From: Sulfolobales archaeon
Lineage (GTDB): Archaea; Thermoproteota; Thermoprotei_A; Sulfolobales; AG1
Length of the DNA: 64,000 nucleotides
Direction of reading: 5' to 3'
Assembly (NCBI GenBank): GCA_038881635.1
Contig: JAVZPJ010000002.1
Coordinates: forward strand, 56,208-120,207
Made by a program: the position numbers and the translations under genes
Shown: piece after piece, positions 62,986-64,000 of the stretch
How positions within the stretch are numbered: the stretch's first letter is position 1
How the letters are laid out: each line of letters starts with the position of its first letter
The notes under the pieces: generated by a model
The model's input: only the letters and a program-made list of their open reading frames with translations
What the model was told of the DNA's origin: nothing
Databases searched by the model: none

Positions 62986-63399
62986 TTGGGAGAGTTAGTA
63001 GTTCTAAAGGGGAGAAGTATTGTTGAGGGCTTTGCCAGGGGGAGGATTTTTGTCATAGATGATTTTATATCACCTCTTGGAGAGATTGATAGAGTGAGTG
63101 GCTTTCTTAGGAAGAGAGGTTATCCGGAGATCTCTTTAGCTGGTAGAATTCTATTTTTTAGAGGATCTAGAGGTTCTACCGTAGGTCCTTATATTCTTTA
63201 TGATCTTAGCAAGAGAAATCTCGCTCCTGCTGCTATGATCGTTGAGAATGCTGATCAAATTATTATTATAGGAGGTATTCTCGGAGGGATCACGGTTGTA
63301 AGAATTGAGAGATGGGATGATGTAAAGAGGATTCCTAATGATGCTTATGCAGAGGTTAACGCATTGAAAGAAGAGGCGGAGGTTAAAGTCTATGTCTAG
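62986..63399 (+). CDS. Phosphomevalonate dehydratase small subunit (DUF126, aconitase X swivel domain)
   Basis: 137 residues. GRSIVEGFARGRIFVIDDFISPLGEID, SLAGRILFFRGSRGSTVGPYILYDL and APAAMIVENADQIIIIGGILGGITVV match DUF126, the small subunit of the enzyme making anhydromevalonate 5-phosphate in the archaeal mevalonate pathway. The large subunit gene is not visible here. Start at TTG 62986. Overlaps tmk by eight bases. Confidence 0.82.
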   Translation: MGELVVLKGRSIVEGFARGRIFVIDDFISPLGEIDRVSGFLRKRGYPEISLAGRILFFRGSRGSTVGPYILYDLSKRNLAPAAMIVENADQIIIIGGILGGITVVRIERWDDVKRIPNDAYAEVNALKEEAEVKVYV

Positions 63400-63991
63400 A
63401 CTTATAGTCATAGAAGGAATCGACGGATCTGGAAAGACTACTCTAGCTAGAAATCTTGTAAGAAGATTAATGGAGAGAGGATTCAAAAGCTATTACACAT
63501 ACGAACCTTATGAAAGTCCTTTTTCAGAGGTTTTTAGAAAGATTAAAACCTTGATCAAAACAGATCCTACTATAGATGCTTTGGCTATGACCCTTGACAG
63601 AGCATATCATGTTAAAATGGTTATCGAACCATTACTTGAGGAAGGATATATAGTTGTCTCCGACAGGTATTACTATAGCACCATAGCATATCAAGGAGCT
63701 ATGGGAGCTGACATAACATGGATCAAGAATATGAATAAGGTTTTTAGAAGACCGGATCTAGGGATCTATATAGACGTCTCAGTAGATACAGCTCTAGAAA
63801 GAATTAAGATGAAAGAAAGCAGATGGCCCGAATACGAGGTAAGAGAACTTCTAGAGAAAGTAAGAAAAATATATCTAGAGATGGTAAGAGAAGGAGAGCT
63901 AGAAATAGTATGCGGCGAGAAGAAAGCTGAAGAAGTTATAGAGGAAGCGTGGAGAATAATAACTGGGAAAATAGATCTAGAGAATAAATAG
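63392..63991 (+). CDS. tmk: dTMP kinase
   Basis: 199 residues: P-loop IEGIDGSGKTTLARNL, YEPYESPF, SDRYYYSTIAYQGAMG (DRY/SxxAYQ), IYIDVSVDTALERI and a short lid (MKESRWPEYE). Phosphorylates dTMP to dTDP. Its start lies inside the end of the DUF126 gene. Confidence 0.93.
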   Translation: MSRLIVIEGIDGSGKTTLARNLVRRLMERGFKSYYTYEPYESPFSEVFRKIKTLIKTDPTIDALAMTLDRAYHVKMVIEPLLEEGYIVVSDRYYYSTIAYQGAMGADITWIKNMNKVFRRPDLGIYIDVSVDTALERIKMKESRWPEYEVRELLEKVRKIYLEMVREGELEIVCGEKKAEEVIEEAWRIITGKIDLENK

Positions 63992-64000
63992 AGCTACATA

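Noticed and set aside
1..64000. Possible CRISPR array linked to the Cas4-like gene.
   Set aside because: I saw no regularly spaced direct repeats anywhere in the window.

Overview
The window looks like a chromosome segment of a thermophilic crenarchaeote (Thermoproteota), probably close to Desulfurococcales or Fervidicoccales. The evidence is a cbf5 gene split by a tiny archaeal mRNA intron, tRNA-His and tRNA-Thr genes with introns at the canonical 37/38 site, a crenarchaeal-type TFB with a reduced zinc ribbon, CedA1/CedA-like DNA-import genes, a HerA-NurA pair, a KorDABC 2-oxoacid:ferredoxin oxidoreductase, and AGA/ATA-rich coding. The genus cannot be fixed from the sequence alone.

Layout. 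0-9 kb: a PrpD-family gene end, SDR, Mrp ATPase, AbrB-like regulator, a degenerate metallo-beta-lactamase-fold protein, DUF72, archaeal dephospho-CoA kinase, nucleotidyltransferase, PRPP synthetase, a radical-SAM-like protein, Taw1 and ribosomal eS6. 9-19 kb: tRNA-Leu, an RNA m5C methyltransferase, Upp, an orphan Cas4-like nuclease, glycerate 2-kinase, tRNA-His, cbf5 divergent from the RNase P RNA, malic enzyme and a GNAT protein. 19-27 kb: a compact six-gene minus-strand operon with a class III signal peptide pilin, a secretion ATPase, a TadC/FlaJ-like platform, a 772-residue beta-rich protein, a VirB4-N-domain-like protein and a VirB4/HerA-family ATPase. 27-46 kb: Dph2, IlvE, NadE, a JAMM protein, TFB, ribosomal eL40 and eL43, Brix, Pcc1, NAC, a beta-CASP nuclease, MtnA, two oligopeptide ABC ATPases and molybdopterin genes. 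46-64 kb: KorDABC, tRNA-Thr, TatD-like and HD hydrolases, UMP kinase, CedA1/CedA, TiaS, Sua5, HerA-NurA, uS19, a SLOG protein, signal peptidase I, phosphomevalonate dehydratase small subunit and dTMP kinase.

Main leads. (1) The 19-27 kb operon combines type IV filament parts with a VirB4 that appears split into two genes, and may be a new hybrid secretion or DNA-transfer system. (2) Several conserved genes (eL43, pcc1, korC, and less certainly taw1 and an Oxa1/EMC3-like membrane gene) have no ATG, GTG or TTG at the expected start. Each has a single-base variant of ATG (CTG, ATT, ACG, ACG, ATA) 6-7 bases after a GGTG/GGTA Shine-Dalgarno core. (3) The cbf5 intron is only 17 bases. (4) Two solo sequences resemble the 3' scaffold of TnpB omega-RNA, with no tnpB nearby.

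RNA modification and translation genes are scattered through the window: Taw1, an NSUN-type enzyme, Cbf5, Pcc1, Sua5, TiaS, RNase P RNA and several isolated ribosomal proteins. Coordinates come from reading the sequence. Family assignments rest on motif recognition, without database searches.
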